Positions 36,568-45,883 of a DNA stretch of 64,000 nt are shown one piece after another. This DNA is from Pseudomonas viridiflava. Lineage in GTDB: Bacteria > Pseudomonadota > Gammaproteobacteria > Pseudomonadales > Pseudomonadaceae. Both the position numbers and the translations under genes were made by a program. Numbering within the stretch: position 1 is the stretch's first letter; each line of letters opens with the position of its first letter. The notes beneath the pieces were generated by a model. The model had not been told where the DNA came from. It ran no database searches and saw only the letters and a program-made list of their open reading frames with translations. The stretch spans positions 186,001 through 250,000 of the forward strand of contig NZ_UWFN01000095.1 of NCBI RefSeq assembly GCF_900602065.1, read 5' to 3'.

Positions 36568-37935
36568 TTACTCAAACAACGCATCCAGCGCCTGTTCCAA
36601 GCGCGTCACCGCAATAATCTGCAACCCCGGCGGGGCTTCTTTTGGCGCATTGCCTTTGGGCACGATCGCCCGCTTGAAGCCATGTTTGGCCGCTTCTTTG
36701 AGGCGCTCCTGGCCACTCGGAACCGGACGCACTTCACCCGACAGCCCCACTTCACCAAACACCAGCAAGTCGTGGGGCAACGGACGGTTACGCAGGCTGG
36801 ACATCACTGCGGCCATCAACGCCAGGTCCGACGCTGTTTCCAGTACTTTGACGCCCCCCACCACGTTAAGGAAAACATCCTGATCGTGAGTCGGAATACC
36901 GCCGTGACGATGCAGGACCGCCAGTAACATTGCCAGACGGTTCTGATCCAGGCCCAGCGTCACCCGCCGCGGATTGGACATATGGCTGTCATCCACCAAC
37001 GCCTGAACCTCCACCAGCATAGGCCGCGTGCCTTCCCAGGTTGCCATCACCACACTGCCCGGGACTTCTTCCTGGGCGCGTGTCAGGAAAATCGCCGACG
37101 GATTAGAGACTTCTTTCAGGCCTTTGTCGGTCATGCCGAACACACCCAGCTCATTGACCGCACCAAAGCGATTTTTCACTGCACGCAGCAACCGCAGACG
37201 CCCGTCAGACTCGCCCTCGAAGTAGAGAACCGTATCCACCATGTGCTCAAGCACTCGCGGCCCCGCCAGAGCGCCCTCTTTGGTGACATGGCCGACCAGG
37301 AAAATCGCCGTACCGCTTTGCTTCGCGTAACGCACCAGCAAAGCCGCGCTTTCGCGAACTTGCGAAACACCGCCCGGCGCGGACTGTAATTGCTCGGTAA
37401 AAATCGTCTGAATCGAATCGATCACCATGACCTTGGGCTTTTCAACCTTGGCGGTGGCAATGATGTTTTCGATACAGGTTTCGGTCATCACCTGAAGCTT
37501 GTCCTGAGGCAACCCCAGACGACGGGCGCGCATCGCCACTTGCTGCTGGGATTCTTCCCCGGTGACGTACAGCGCGGGCATGCGTTCGGCAATGTTGCAC
37601 AGGGTCTGCAGGAGGATGGTCGACTTGCCGATCCCCGGATCGCCACCGATCAGCACCACCGAACCATCGACCAGCCCGCCGCCAAGCACGCGGTCCAGCT
37701 CGGCAGAGTTGGTGGAGAAGCGCGGTATTTCCTCGATGCTGACCTCAGCCAGCGTACGGATCTGCGTTTGCTGCCCGGTCCAGCCGGAACGCCCGCTCGG
37801 AGGCGCTGCGCTGCCGCTTTCCAGCACGGTTTCAACCAGTGTGTTCCAGGCGCCGCATTCGCTGCACTGCCCGGCCCACTTGGGAAAGGTCGCACCGCAC
37901 TCTGTGCAGCCATACAAGCGTTTGGCCTTGGCCAT
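36568..37935 (-). CDS. radA: DNA repair protein RadA
   Basis: 455 residues from the ATG at 37935 (MAKAKRLYGCTECG). N-terminal C4 zinc finger (CTECGATFPKWAGQCSECGAW), RecA-like ATPase with Walker A GGDPGIGKST and the RadA-specific KNRFG motif (KNRFGAVNELG), and a C-terminal Lon-protease-like fold (DLALMAAVMSSLRNRPL) without catalytic residues. It drives branch migration of recombination intermediates and, in naturally competent bacteria, D-loop extension. Convergent with mapZ, divergent from mscL. Confidence 0.96.
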   Translation of the reverse strand: MAKAKRLYGCTECGATFPKWAGQCSECGAWNTLVETVLESGSAAPPSGRSGWTGQQTQIRTLAEVSIEEIPRFSTNSAELDRVLGGGLVDGSVVLIGGDPGIGKSTILLQTLCNIAERMPALYVTGEESQQQVAMRARRLGLPQDKLQVMTETCIENIIATAKVEKPKVMVIDSIQTIFTEQLQSAPGGVSQVRESAALLVRYAKQSGTAIFLVGHVTKEGALAGPRVLEHMVDTVLYFEGESDGRLRLLRAVKNRFGAVNELGVFGMTDKGLKEVSNPSAIFLTRAQEEVPGSVVMATWEGTRPMLVEVQALVDDSHMSNPRRVTLGLDQNRLAMLLAVLHRHGGIPTHDQDVFLNVVGGVKVLETASDLALMAAVMSSLRNRPLPHDLLVFGEVGLSGEVRPVPSGQERLKEAAKHGFKRAIVPKGNAPKEAPPGLQIIAVTRLEQALDALFE

Positions 37936-38130
37936 GACAACCCCGTCGGTAAAAGTTGGCAATCATAACGCAGCTGCTACCTGTACGTCGGTAAGCCTGC
38001 TACATCAGGTTTTTAAGGAATTTCATAAAACTTCGTCAGAAAAGCCCGGTCGATTGCAGGGTGCCCAGCGCAACGCGTGCAGCTGACTTACACTGCACTG
38101 GACAATCTCATCAGTTACAAGGAATGACCC

Positions 38131-38577
38131 ATGAGCGTACTAAGCGAGTTCAAAGCCTTTGCCGTCAAAGGTAACGTGGTCGATATGGCCGTCGGTATCA
38201 TCATTGGTGCGGCATTCGGCAAGATCGTTTCGTCGTTCGTCGGCGATGTCATCATGCCGCCTCTGGGGCTGCTGATCGGCGGTGTGGACTTCAGTGACCT
38301 CGCCGTTATTCTCAGACCTGCAGAAGGGGCGGCCCCTGCGGTAGTGCTGGCCTACGGCAAGTTCATCCAGACCGTGATCGACTTCATCATCGTCGCCTTC
38401 GCCATCTTCATGGGCGTAAAAGCGATCAATCGCCTCAAACGCGAAGAAGCCAAAGCGCCAACCCTGCCACCGACTCCGACCAAGCAGGAACTGCTGCTGG
38501 GCGAGATTCGTGATCTGCTCAAAGAACAGCATCAGCCATCGGCGCCGATCACCGTTGATCCGAAGCATCCGGTTTAA
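38131..38577 (+). CDS. mscL: Large-conductance mechanosensitive channel MscL
   Basis: 148 residues. N-terminal amphipathic helix [46 protein letters not shown] contains the pore-lining TM1. A periplasmic loop is followed by TM2 ([25 protein letters not shown]) and a cytoplasmic helix bundle. It opens at near-lytic membrane tension to release solutes. A short leader with AAGGAA precedes the ATG. Confidence 0.97.
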   Translation: MSVLSEFKAFAVKGNVVDMAVGIIIGAAFGKIVSSFVGDVIMPPLGLLIGGVDFSDLAVILRPAEGAAPAVVLAYGKFIQTVIDFIIVAFAIFMGVKAINRLKREEAKAPTLPPTPTKQELLLGEIRDLLKEQHQPSAPITVDPKHPV

Positions 38578-38598
38578 CCGGAGAGGTTGGCTCGCTTT

Positions 38599-38688
38599 TG
38601 TGGGAGCGGTGCTTGCCCGCGATAAGGACGCCGCGATTTGACAGTCAAATCACCGGGACTTTATCGCGGGCAAGCACCGCTCCCACAA
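38599..38688. repeat. REPIN, TGGGAGCGGTGCTTGCCC type
   Basis: Inverted pair, arms GCTTGCCCGCGATAA and TTATCGCGGGCAAGC, between the convergent mscL and fprB. Confidence 0.9.
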
Positions 38689-38713
38689 GAAACAGCACCA
38701 AGCCTTCATCCTC

Positions 38714-39490
38714 TTACCAATAGTTCTCGACAACCACCTGTCCCGGCCGACGCGTCAGGTTCAGGTTCATGTTGCGGGCCTTGAGCAGCGCACGGGTGTC
38801 TTCGATCATCTGTGGGTTACCGCAGATCATCACGCGAGACTGCTCAGGATTCAGCGGCAGGCCTGCTGCCTGTTCCAGCTCGCCGTTCTCGATCAACTGC
38901 GTGATCCGGCCATTCAGTGCGCCAGGGATCTGCTCGCGTGTGACCACAGGCAGGTAGATCAGCTTGTCGGCATATTCGGCCAGATAATCGCGCTCTGTCA
39001 GCCCCGCAATCAACTCCTGGTACGCCAGCTCTTTCTCCTCACGGGTGCTGTACACCAGAACAATCCGCTCGAATTTCTCCCACACCTCGAAATCCTGCAG
39101 GATCGACAGAAACGGCGCGACTCCAGTGCCCGTGGATAACAGCCACAGGTCCCGCCCGTCCATAAACCTGTCCACAGTCAGGTAACCCGTCGCCAGTTTT
39201 TCGACGAGTAGCGTGTCGCCTTCACGCAGCCGGCTCAACTCGCTCGTAAACTCGCCACCCGGCACCACAATGGAGAAGAACTCCAGAAATTCGTCATGAG
39301 GTGAAGAGGCCATTGAATAGGCACGCCAAACGATACTGCCGTCCGGCTTGGTGACCCCCAGACGCGCAAACTGCCCGGCCCGAAAGCGAAAGCCCGGATC
39401 GCGGGTCGTTCGCAACGTGAACAGGCTTGGGGTCAACGGCGTGACGTTTAGCAGCGTCTGGCGGGTGTACTTTTCTTCACTGGCGGTCAT
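38714..39490 (-). CDS. fprB: Ferredoxin/flavodoxin--NADP reductase, FprB type
   Basis: 258 residues from the ATG at 39490 (MTASEEKYTRQTLLNVTPLTPSLF); the longer frame runs through non-coding sequence. FAD-binding domain with RAYSMASSP, then GGEFTSELSRL. NADP domain with LLSTGTGVAPFLSIL, VYSTREEKELAYQEL and MICGNPQMIEDTRALL. It ends in the aromatic VENYW that stacks on the flavin, like plant-type FNR termini. It exchanges electrons between NADPH and ferredoxin or flavodoxin. The N-terminus differs from the oxidative-stress FprA, and the place after mscL suggests FprB; that subtype is inference. Confidence 0.85.
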   Translation of the reverse strand: MTASEEKYTRQTLLNVTPLTPSLFTLRTTRDPGFRFRAGQFARLGVTKPDGSIVWRAYSMASSPHDEFLEFFSIVVPGGEFTSELSRLREGDTLLVEKLATGYLTVDRFMDGRDLWLLSTGTGVAPFLSILQDFEVWEKFERIVLVYSTREEKELAYQELIAGLTERDYLAEYADKLIYLPVVTREQIPGALNGRITQLIENGELEQAAGLPLNPEQSRVMICGNPQMIEDTRALLKARNMNLNLTRRPGQVVVENYW

Positions 39491-39834
39491 GGTCGAACCT
39501 GACTCCTGCATGTAAACGGATGCGCCCAGTGTCCCGCAAAGTGCAGTGGATAAACACCGCCGGTTTGTAGTGACATCCCTGATTCGTTGCTCTGGTCGCC
39601 GTTTAGACTGTTTCATTCTTGGGTCTATAGCGGTGCATTCAAACGCGGGCCGGACGAACCGGGCAAAGCCCGCCGCTGCAACGGCTTGGCGTTGTGACCT
39701 GTGATCTGCGGGATAAAACGCCAGTACTCCACCTGTCCGTGATAGCAGCAAGGCAAAGTTGCGGTACGGGATTCTTCCTACACTAGAGAAGTGAGGCAAA
39801 CGGGAAATAACTGACACAGCACGGAGGCTACAAA
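39491..39834. other. Divergent gap fprB / LuxR-type gene
   Basis: No supported gene and no REP. A GC-rich imperfect dyad (GGGCAAAGCCC at 39660-39670) lies near the centre. The longer LuxR-type reading frame does not extend upstream of 39835, so no autoinducer-binding domain is encoded here in frame with the downstream gene. Confidence 0.45.
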
Positions 39835-40068
39835 ATGGGTAGCACGTCTCTTGAGGCCCTGCACAGGTACGGCGTCAAGCCGCTGACTGCGAGGGAAGTC
39901 GAAATACTGAAATGGACGGCCGAAGGAAAAACAGCAGGCGACATCGCCATCATTCTGAGTCTGAAGGAGCGTACCGTGCATTTTCATATGGCCAACGCGA
40001 TTGTAAAAATGGGGGCCTGCAACAAGACAGCGGCAGTGGTACAGGCGGCGCTCAGAGGAATGTTTTGA
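39835..40068 (+). CDS. Stand-alone LuxR-type HTH DNA-binding protein
   Basis: 77 residues, ATG behind CGGAGG. Essentially only a LuxR_C helix-turn-helix: LTAREVEILKWTAEGKTAGDIAIILSLKERTVHFHMANAIVKMGACNKTAAVVQAALRGMF. This is the version found at the C-terminus of acyl-homoserine-lactone receptors (EGKT, ERTVxFH, NKTAAV). No ligand domain is encoded, so it should bind DNA constitutively or dimerise with full-length LuxR proteins. Whether it is a decayed LuxR solo or a functional mini-regulator is not decided; the intact start, ribosome site and stop favour function. Confidence 0.85.
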   Translation: MGSTSLEALHRYGVKPLTAREVEILKWTAEGKTAGDIAIILSLKERTVHFHMANAIVKMGACNKTAAVVQAALRGMF

Positions 40069-40186
40069 AGCAACCGCTCACCGACACGTGCCAAGCGACA
40101 AAAAGCACGTAAAATCCCCCTCCTCAGCCAGCCCGCTGTCCTGGGCTTAGGTGACCAATCGTCGATTGACCAGAGTTTCCCCGCCC

Positions 40187-41311
40187 ATGCCGTTGCTTGA
40201 TACTCCATTCGCCCAGCTTGATCTTATCCGCCAACCGGAACAGCAAGATGAACCGCTACAAGCGTTCGACGCTGCTGATGAATATCTGCTCAATTACGTG
40301 GCGGAGCATGGCCTGACGCTGCAAAGCAAGGTGCTGGTGCTTAACGACAGTTTCGGCGCGCTGGCAGTCAGCCTTGCTCAGCATGCGACGGTCACCAGCA
40401 GCACCGACTCTTATCTGGCGGCTCATGGTTTGCAGAAAAACCTGGTGCGCAATGGCATGGCCTACGATGCGGTAACCCTGGTGCCCGCCAGCAACGCCGC
40501 CATTGGCCCTTTCGACTGGGTGCTGATTCGTGTACCAAAAACCCTCGCCTTGCTCGAAGAGCAACTGATTCGCCTGCAAGGCCAATTGGCTCCCGGCGCC
40601 CGGGTCGTGGCAGCCGCGATGGTCAAGCACCTGCCTCGCTCGGCCGGTGAGCTCCTGGAAGAGTACGTCGGCCCGGTCAGTGCTTCCCTGGCAGTGAAAA
40701 AAGCCAGGCTGCTGTTCGCGACTCCACAACCCAAAGAGCTTGCCTCTTCGCCCTACCCGACCCGCTACACGCTGGATGAACCTGCGATCGAACTGGTGAA
40801 CCACGCCAACGTGTTCTGCCGTGAGGGTCTGGACATCGGCACCCGTGCATTTCTGCCTTATCTGCCAAGGAATCTGGGCAACGCCCGGGTTGCGGACCTC
40901 GGTTGTGGTAATGGCGTATTGGCGATTGCCAGCGCTCTGGCCAACCCTCAAGCGCAGTACACACTGGTTGATGAGTCATACATGGCGGTGCAGTCGGCAG
41001 AGCAGAACTGGCGCACTGCACTGGGCGACCGTGAAGTCATCCTGCGCACCGATGACGGCCTGGCAGGTCAGGAACCCGACTCTCTGGACGTAGTGTTATG
41101 CAACCCGCCCTTCCACCAACAGCAGGTGGTGGGTGACTTCCTGGCGTGGCGCATGTTCCAGCAGTCTCGTGCCGCACTGGTTCCCGGTGGCGCGTTGTAT
41201 GTGGTGGGCAATCGTCATCTGGGCTACCACACCAAACTGGCACGGCTGTTTCGTGGCGTAGAGCAAGTCGCTGCAACGCCAAAGTTTGTGATTCTTAAAG
41301 CGCGCAAGTAA
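40187..41311 (+). CDS. rlmG: 23S rRNA (guanine1835-N2)-methyltransferase RlmG
   Basis: 374 residues from the ATG at 40187 (MPLLDTPFAQLDLIRQPEQQ); upstream codons to 40151 are not conserved. A degenerate N-terminal methyltransferase-like domain is followed by a catalytic Rossmann domain with VADLGCGNGVLAIASAL (SAM) and VVLCNPPFHQQQ (NPPF N2-guanine motif). YgjO/RlmG is preferred over its paralogue RsmC by N-terminal sequence and length. It modifies G1835 of 23S rRNA. Confidence 0.9.
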   Translation: MPLLDTPFAQLDLIRQPEQQDEPLQAFDAADEYLLNYVAEHGLTLQSKVLVLNDSFGALAVSLAQHATVTSSTDSYLAAHGLQKNLVRNGMAYDAVTLVPASNAAIGPFDWVLIRVPKTLALLEEQLIRLQGQLAPGARVVAAAMVKHLPRSAGELLEEYVGPVSASLAVKKARLLFATPQPKELASSPYPTRYTLDEPAIELVNHANVFCREGLDIGTRAFLPYLPRNLGNARVADLGCGNGVLAIASALANPQAQYTLVDESYMAVQSAEQNWRTALGDREVILRTDDGLAGQEPDSLDVVLCNPPFHQQQVVGDFLAWRMFQQSRAALVPGGALYVVGNRHLGYHTKLARLFRGVEQVAATPKFVILKARK

Positions 41312-41335
41312 TAACCCCGGGCCCAAACCATACCT

Positions 41336-41411
41336 CTGTAGGAGCTGCCGAAGGCTGCGAACGCGTTTTGCCTGATAAACCGCAGTTCGCAGCTTTCGGC
41401 AGCTCCTACAG
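41336..41411. repeat. REPIN, GTAGGAGCTGCCGAAGGC type
   Basis: Inverted pair, one arm with a single change (GCAGCTTTCGGCAGCTCC). Confidence 0.9.
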
Positions 41412-41427
41412 GATCAATATCGGGATG

Positions 41428-41453
41428 GAAAAAAAACCCTCCAAAGGAGGGTT
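41428..41453 (-). terminator. Rho-independent terminator of the cio operon
   Basis: On the minus strand ACCCTCC, loop TTT, GGAGGGT, then at least six T. It lies 40 bases past the DUF2474 stop. Confidence 0.9.
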
Positions 41454-41492
41454 ATAAAACCGCGTCGATGGGACGCAGGATGGGATTCGAAA

Positions 41493-41663
41493 TCAGTGGG
41501 TCGTCAAACCCGCAGCGTTCATGAACAGCCGCAATACGCTGGCGACGATGAACAGCGCGAACACGCTCGCAGCCCAGATGCCAGCCAACCATGCCAGACG
41601 CTGCCACAACGGTTTTTTCAACGCCGGGTCTTGCTCATCATGAAAAGATTCTTTGCCTGACAT
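41493..41663 (-). CDS. DUF2474 small membrane protein of the bd-type oxidase operon
   Basis: 56 residues, ATG at 41663: MSGKESFHDEQDPALKKPLWQRLAWLAGIWAASVFALFIVASVLRLFMNAAGLTTH. One membrane helix (about 26-47). It is the third gene after cioA-cioB, the place held by the CydX/CydZ accessory peptide in other bd oxidases. The DUF2474 family is typically found there, and a stabilising subunit role is inferred. It ends before a clear operon terminator. Confidence 0.85.
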   Translation of the reverse strand: MSGKESFHDEQDPALKKPLWQRLAWLAGIWAASVFALFIVASVLRLFMNAAGLTTH

Positions 41664-41718
41664 CGCCAGTCTCTCCTCTACTGATAGCCCCAACGCGGGG
41701 CGTCGGGGCAGATATCTG

Positions 41719-42726
41719 CTAGTGGTAGCCGTCTTCGTGGGTAACCTTGCCGCGGAACACGTAGTAGCTCCAGAAGGTGTAACCCAGGATGAACGGGATG
41801 ATGAACAGCGTGCCCACCAGCATGAAGCCCTGACTCTGCGGTGGCGACGACGCCTCCCAAATCGAGATCGATGGCGGGATGATGTTTGGCCACAAGCTGA
41901 TGCCCAGACCGCTGTAGCCAAGGAAAATCAGCAGCAGGGTCAACAGGAACGGCGTGTAGTTAGCGTTGCGGGCCACAGCTTTGAACAAGCCGTACATGGT
42001 TACCAGCACCAGAATCGGCACGGGCAGGAACCAGAACAGGTTCGGCAGCGTAAACCAGCGGTTAGCGATGTCGGGGTGAGCCAACGGCGTCCACAGGCTT
42101 ACCACACCCATCACGACCAGCACCGCGATTGCCAATGGACGAGCCAGATCATGCATGGCTTTTTGCAGTGCACCTTCGGTCTTCATGATCAACCAGGTGC
42201 AACCCAGTAGCGCATAAGCCACGATCAATGCAAGGCCGCAGAACATGGAAAACGGGGTGAGCCAATCCAGGCCGCCACCGGCAAACTGACGATCGACAAC
42301 CGGAATCCCGTCGATGAACGCGCCCAGTGCAACCCCCTGAAAGAACGTCGCTGCCAGTGAGCCGCCGATAAAGGCCTTGTCCCACAGGTGACGTTTCTCA
42401 TCAGTGGCCTTGAAGCGGAACTCAAACGCCACGCCGCGGAAGATCAGGCCGATCAGCATCAGGATCAACGGCAGGTAAAGCGCCGACAACACCACCGAGT
42501 AAGCCAGCGGGAAAGCACCGAACAAACCGGCGCCCCCCAGTACCAGCCAGGTCTCGTTGCCGTCCCAGACCGGAGCGACGGTGTTCATCATCACGTCACG
42601 GTCGGTCTTGTCCTTCATGAACGGGAAGAGAATCCCGATCCCGAGGTCGAAGCCGTCCATGACCACGTACATCATCACGCCGAAGATGATGATGATTGCC
42701 CAGATAAGTGGAAGATCAATACCCAT
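41719..42726 (-). CDS. cioB: Cyanide-insensitive quinol oxidase subunit II
   Basis: 335 residues, about nine membrane helices, CydB family. MGIDLPLIWAIIIIFGVMMYVVMDGFDLGIGILFP and WDGNETWLVLGGAGLFGAFP are the conserved quinol-oxidase II segments. It starts three bases after the cioA stop. The gene ends GKVTHEDGYH and is followed 55 bp later by the DUF2474 peptide. Called Cio rather than Cyd because of the short-loop subunit I next to it. Confidence 0.92.
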   Translation of the reverse strand: MGIDLPLIWAIIIIFGVMMYVVMDGFDLGIGILFPFMKDKTDRDVMMNTVAPVWDGNETWLVLGGAGLFGAFPLAYSVVLSALYLPLILMLIGLIFRGVAFEFRFKATDEKRHLWDKAFIGGSLAATFFQGVALGAFIDGIPVVDRQFAGGGLDWLTPFSMFCGLALIVAYALLGCTWLIMKTEGALQKAMHDLARPLAIAVLVVMGVVSLWTPLAHPDIANRWFTLPNLFWFLPVPILVLVTMYGLFKAVARNANYTPFLLTLLLIFLGYSGLGISLWPNIIPPSISIWEASSPPQSQGFMLVGTLFIIPFILGYTFWSYYVFRGKVTHEDGYH

Positions 42727-42729
42727 GAC

Positions 42730-44169
42730 TCAATTCCCCTTATTCAGGCTGTCGTGGTTAAGCGAGTCTTCGTTGCCTTCTTCGGCAGCGGAGAGCGGAC
42801 GAGCCGGAGTGCGTTGCTGACCTGGGCCACCGGTTGGCTGATGGTCTTCGTGAACCTTCGGCCCTTTGCGTACCAGACGCATCATGTAGCCAAGGCCTGC
42901 GCCGAACAGCACGAAATAGACCACGACGAACAACACCAAGGTGATGCTCATCTGCGCAACGCTGTGCCCGGACGACGCATCGGAGGTGCGCATCAGGCCA
43001 TAGACGACCCAGGGCTGACGGCCGATTTCAGTGGTGAACCAGCCTGCCAGGATCGCTATAAGGCCCGATGGCCCCATCCACAAGGCCAGGTAAAGGAACG
43101 CGCGGGATTGATACAGCGTGCCGCGCTTGCGCAGCCACAGGCTCCACAGACCGGTGAAGATCATCAGGAATCCAAGGCCCACCATGACCCGGAACGACCA
43201 GAACACGACAGTCGAATTGGGACGGTCTTCAGGCTTGAACTCTTTCAGCGCCGGAACTTGTTTGTCCAGGCTGTGCGTCAGGATCAGGCTGCCCAGGTAC
43301 GGGATTTCCACCGCGTACTTGGTGCGCTCTTCTTTCATGTCCGGCCAGCCGAACAGGATCAGCGGCGTTGGCTCGTCGCCAACGTTCTCCCAGTGACCTT
43401 CAATGGCAGCGATTTTTGCCGGTTGATGCTTGAGAGTATTCAGACCATGGAAGTCACCGACCACTGCCTGCAGTGGCGCGACCAGCAACGCCATCCACAT
43501 GGCCATCGACAGCATCTTGCGGATCTGCGGCGTGTCGCGACCGCGGAGCAAGTGCCACGCTGCGGACGAACCGACGAAGAATGCGGTCGCCACGAATGCA
43601 GCGATGGACATGTGCGCAAGACGGTAAGGGAACGACGGGTTGAACACCACTGCGAACCAGTCGGTAGGGATGACCCGACCGTCGATGATTTCGTAACCCT
43701 GCGGAGTCTGCATCCAGCTGTTGGAAGACAGAATCCAGAAGGTCGAGATCAGGGTGCCGATGGCGACCATGACCGTGGAGAAAAAGTGCAGGTTGCGGCC
43801 GACGCGGTTCCACCCGAATAGCATCACGCCCAGGAAACCGGCTTCGAGGAAGAACGCCGTGAGCACTTCGTACGTCAGCAGCGGCCCGGTGACCGCCCCG
43901 GCAAAGTCGGAGAAGCGGCTCCAGTTCGTACCGAACTGATACGCCATGACCAGACCGGAAACCACGCCCATGCCGAAGTTGACGGCAAAGATCTTCGACC
44001 AGAAATGGTAAAGGTCGCGATAAACGTTGTTGTGGGTCTTGAGCCACAGGCCTTCGAGCACGGCCAGGTAACTTGCCAGACCAATGGTGATGGCAGGAAA
44101 CAGGATGTGGAACGAAATGGTAAACGCGAACTGAATTCGGGCGAGCTCAATTGCATCCAAACCGAACAT
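42730..44169 (-). CDS. cioA: Cyanide-insensitive quinol oxidase subunit I
   Basis: 479 residues, shorter than E. coli CydA (522), because the periplasmic Q-loop lacks the long C-terminal insert. That short loop is the mark of the CioAB subfamily. Heme ligands lie in the N-terminal FAFTISFHILFPA (His of heme b595), the HMSIAAFVATAFF region and the VMVGLGFLMIFTG segment (Met of b558). GWNRVGRNLHFFSTVMVAIGTLISTFWIL is typical. It oxidises ubiquinol and reduces O2 without proton pumping and resists cyanide. First gene of cioA-cioB-DUF2474, with an ANR/FNR-like box upstream. Confidence 0.92.
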   Translation of the reverse strand: MFGLDAIELARIQFAFTISFHILFPAITIGLASYLAVLEGLWLKTHNNVYRDLYHFWSKIFAVNFGMGVVSGLVMAYQFGTNWSRFSDFAGAVTGPLLTYEVLTAFFLEAGFLGVMLFGWNRVGRNLHFFSTVMVAIGTLISTFWILSSNSWMQTPQGYEIIDGRVIPTDWFAVVFNPSFPYRLAHMSIAAFVATAFFVGSSAAWHLLRGRDTPQIRKMLSMAMWMALLVAPLQAVVGDFHGLNTLKHQPAKIAAIEGHWENVGDEPTPLILFGWPDMKEERTKYAVEIPYLGSLILTHSLDKQVPALKEFKPEDRPNSTVVFWSFRVMVGLGFLMIFTGLWSLWLRKRGTLYQSRAFLYLALWMGPSGLIAILAGWFTTEIGRQPWVVYGLMRTSDASSGHSVAQMSITLVLFVVVYFVLFGAGLGYMMRLVRKGPKVHEDHQPTGGPGQQRTPARPLSAAEEGNEDSLNHDSLNKGN

Positions 44170-44621
44170 TAGGTCTTCCTCTATCAGGTGATACGGCCGG
44201 CGACCCTGGGGTCAGCAGCCACTGCCCCCCACTGGTAAGGAGCGCGGCAGGTTGAAAACGTTCTGGGCGATGGACGAAAAGGGCTAAGCCCTGTTTTCAT
44301 TCAGCCCATGTTGCAACCTTGAGTACGTCGAGTCGCCTGCCGTTTCTTTTGCCTTGCGGGCATTGACGCAGATCAACTGACTGTCAAAGAGTAGTCCCAT
44401 TTGAGCGTTTCGGACGTGTGGTCTTTTGCCGCGTGGCGAGTTGTCTCACTGCTCTAAATCAAGGTGCCACCGGGCCGTCACATCATCTGCAAGCACAATC
44501 TCCCTTCACATAAGCGCTGAAAAAATCCGAACTTTGGGATCCAATCTGTCAGGCTTTTCATGCAACTAACTGTTACAAACTGATAATCTGGCGGTTCTCC
44601 CCTGCCTGGCTGTTGTTGCTC
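44170..44621. other. Divergent regulatory region cioA / MFS gene
   Basis: 452 bp without a gene or REP. It holds an ANR/FNR-type site (44363-44376), about 190 bp upstream of cioA, and AT-richer sequence next to the MFS gene start (CTAACTGTTACAAACTGATAATC) where its promoter probably lies. Confidence 0.5.
44363..44376. promoter_or_regulatory. ANR/FNR-like box upstream of cioAB
   Basis: TTGACGCAGATCAA matches the ANR/FNR consensus TTGATNNNNATCAA with a single change. ANR control of cioAB is reported for P. aeruginosa; here it is inferred from the site and its position. Confidence 0.6.
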
Positions 44622-45881
44622 ATGTCGACTCAAGCCCCTGTGTTACTGCGCCACCATCGTCCGTTCGTCGCTTTCTGGTTCGCCCGCATCTTTACCGCCA
44701 GCGGTTTTCAAATGCTGACGGTGGCCATTGGCTGGAATCTTTACCAGTTGACCGGCAACGTGCTGGACCTGGGTCTCGTAGGCCTGGTGGAATTCGCGCC
44801 TCGTGTGCTGTTCATGCTGCACACCGGGCATGTGGCGGATCGCTACGACCGACGCAAAGTGGCCGCTATCTGCCAGACCGCGCAGGCCTGTATTGCGCTG
44901 GCGCTGTTCATTGGCAGCAGCACCGACAGCGTCACACGGGAAATGATCTTCATCCTGGCCTTCGCGCTGGGGGCTTCGCGCTCGTTCGAGATGCCCACGA
45001 CTCAAGCCTTGCTACCGAGTATCGTGCCGCCTGCACTGTTCCCTCGGGCTGTAGCTGCGGCGCAGTCCGCGCAGCAATCGGCAACCATCGTCGCGCCTGC
45101 ACTGGGCGGTTTCCTTTATGCCTTTGGCAGCAGTTGGGTGTATGGACCGACGGTACTGCTTTACGTGATTGCCTGTTCGCTGATGCTCAGCCTGCCCGCC
45201 CGACAGACGCCGCTGAACAAGAACAAGGCGACGCTGGATTCGCTGCTGGCCGGGATTCGCTTCATCCGCAGCCGCCCGGACGTACTGGGTGCAATCTCGC
45301 TGGACCTGTTCGCCGTGCTTCTGGGCGGCGCGACAGCGCTGTTACCGGTCTTTGCCAAAGACATCCTGCTAACCGGGCCATGGGGTCTGGGCATGCTGCG
45401 CTCGGCACCGGCGGTCGGTGCGCTGGCGATGTCATTGTGGCTCGCGCACTTCAATGTCGAACGCCATGTAGGGCGCGTGATGTTTACCGCTGTCGGCGTG
45501 TTCGGGGTGGCGACCATCGCCTTCGGCCTGTCGACCTCGTTCTGGTTTTCCATGGCGGTGTTGGTGGTGCTTGGCGCAGCGGACATGATCAGCATGGTGA
45601 TCCGCGCGTCCTTCGTCCAACTGGAAACCCCGGATGAAATGCGTGGCCGGGTCAGCGCGGTCAACGGCCTGTTCATCGGCGCCTCGAATCAGCTCGGCGA
45701 GTTTGAATCAGGCCTCACCGCCCACTGGTTCGGCGTGGTCCCGGCGGTGGTCATGGGCGGCGTCGGCACCCTCACGGTCACCGGCATCTGGATAAAGCTG
45801 TTCCCGACCCTGGCCAACCGCGACCGCATGCGCGATGTGGTGGCCGAGGCGGAAGAGCAAAACAGCGTACCCACGCGATGA
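44622..45881 (+). CDS. MFS transporter, EntS-like drug/siderophore exporter family
   Basis: 419 residues from the ATG at 44622. Twelve helices, with the MFS loop motif GHVADRYDRRKV between TM2 and TM3. The sequence (RHHRPFVAFWFARIFTASGFQMLTVAIGWNLYQLTGNVLDLGLVGLVEFAPRVLFM; RGRVSAVNGLFIGASNQLGEFESG) belongs to the EntS/MFS_3 branch. Substrate unknown; no siderophore gene nearby. Monocistronic, divergent from cioAB. Confidence 0.85.
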   Translation: MSTQAPVLLRHHRPFVAFWFARIFTASGFQMLTVAIGWNLYQLTGNVLDLGLVGLVEFAPRVLFMLHTGHVADRYDRRKVAAICQTAQACIALALFIGSSTDSVTREMIFILAFALGASRSFEMPTTQALLPSIVPPALFPRAVAAAQSAQQSATIVAPALGGFLYAFGSSWVYGPTVLLYVIACSLMLSLPARQTPLNKNKATLDSLLAGIRFIRSRPDVLGAISLDLFAVLLGGATALLPVFAKDILLTGPWGLGMLRSAPAVGALAMSLWLAHFNVERHVGRVMFTAVGVFGVATIAFGLSTSFWFSMAVLVVLGAADMISMVIRASFVQLETPDEMRGRVSAVNGLFIGASNQLGEFESGLTAHWFGVVPAVVMGGVGTLTVTGIWIKLFPTLANRDRMRDVVAEAEEQNSVPTR

Positions 45882-45883
45882 AT

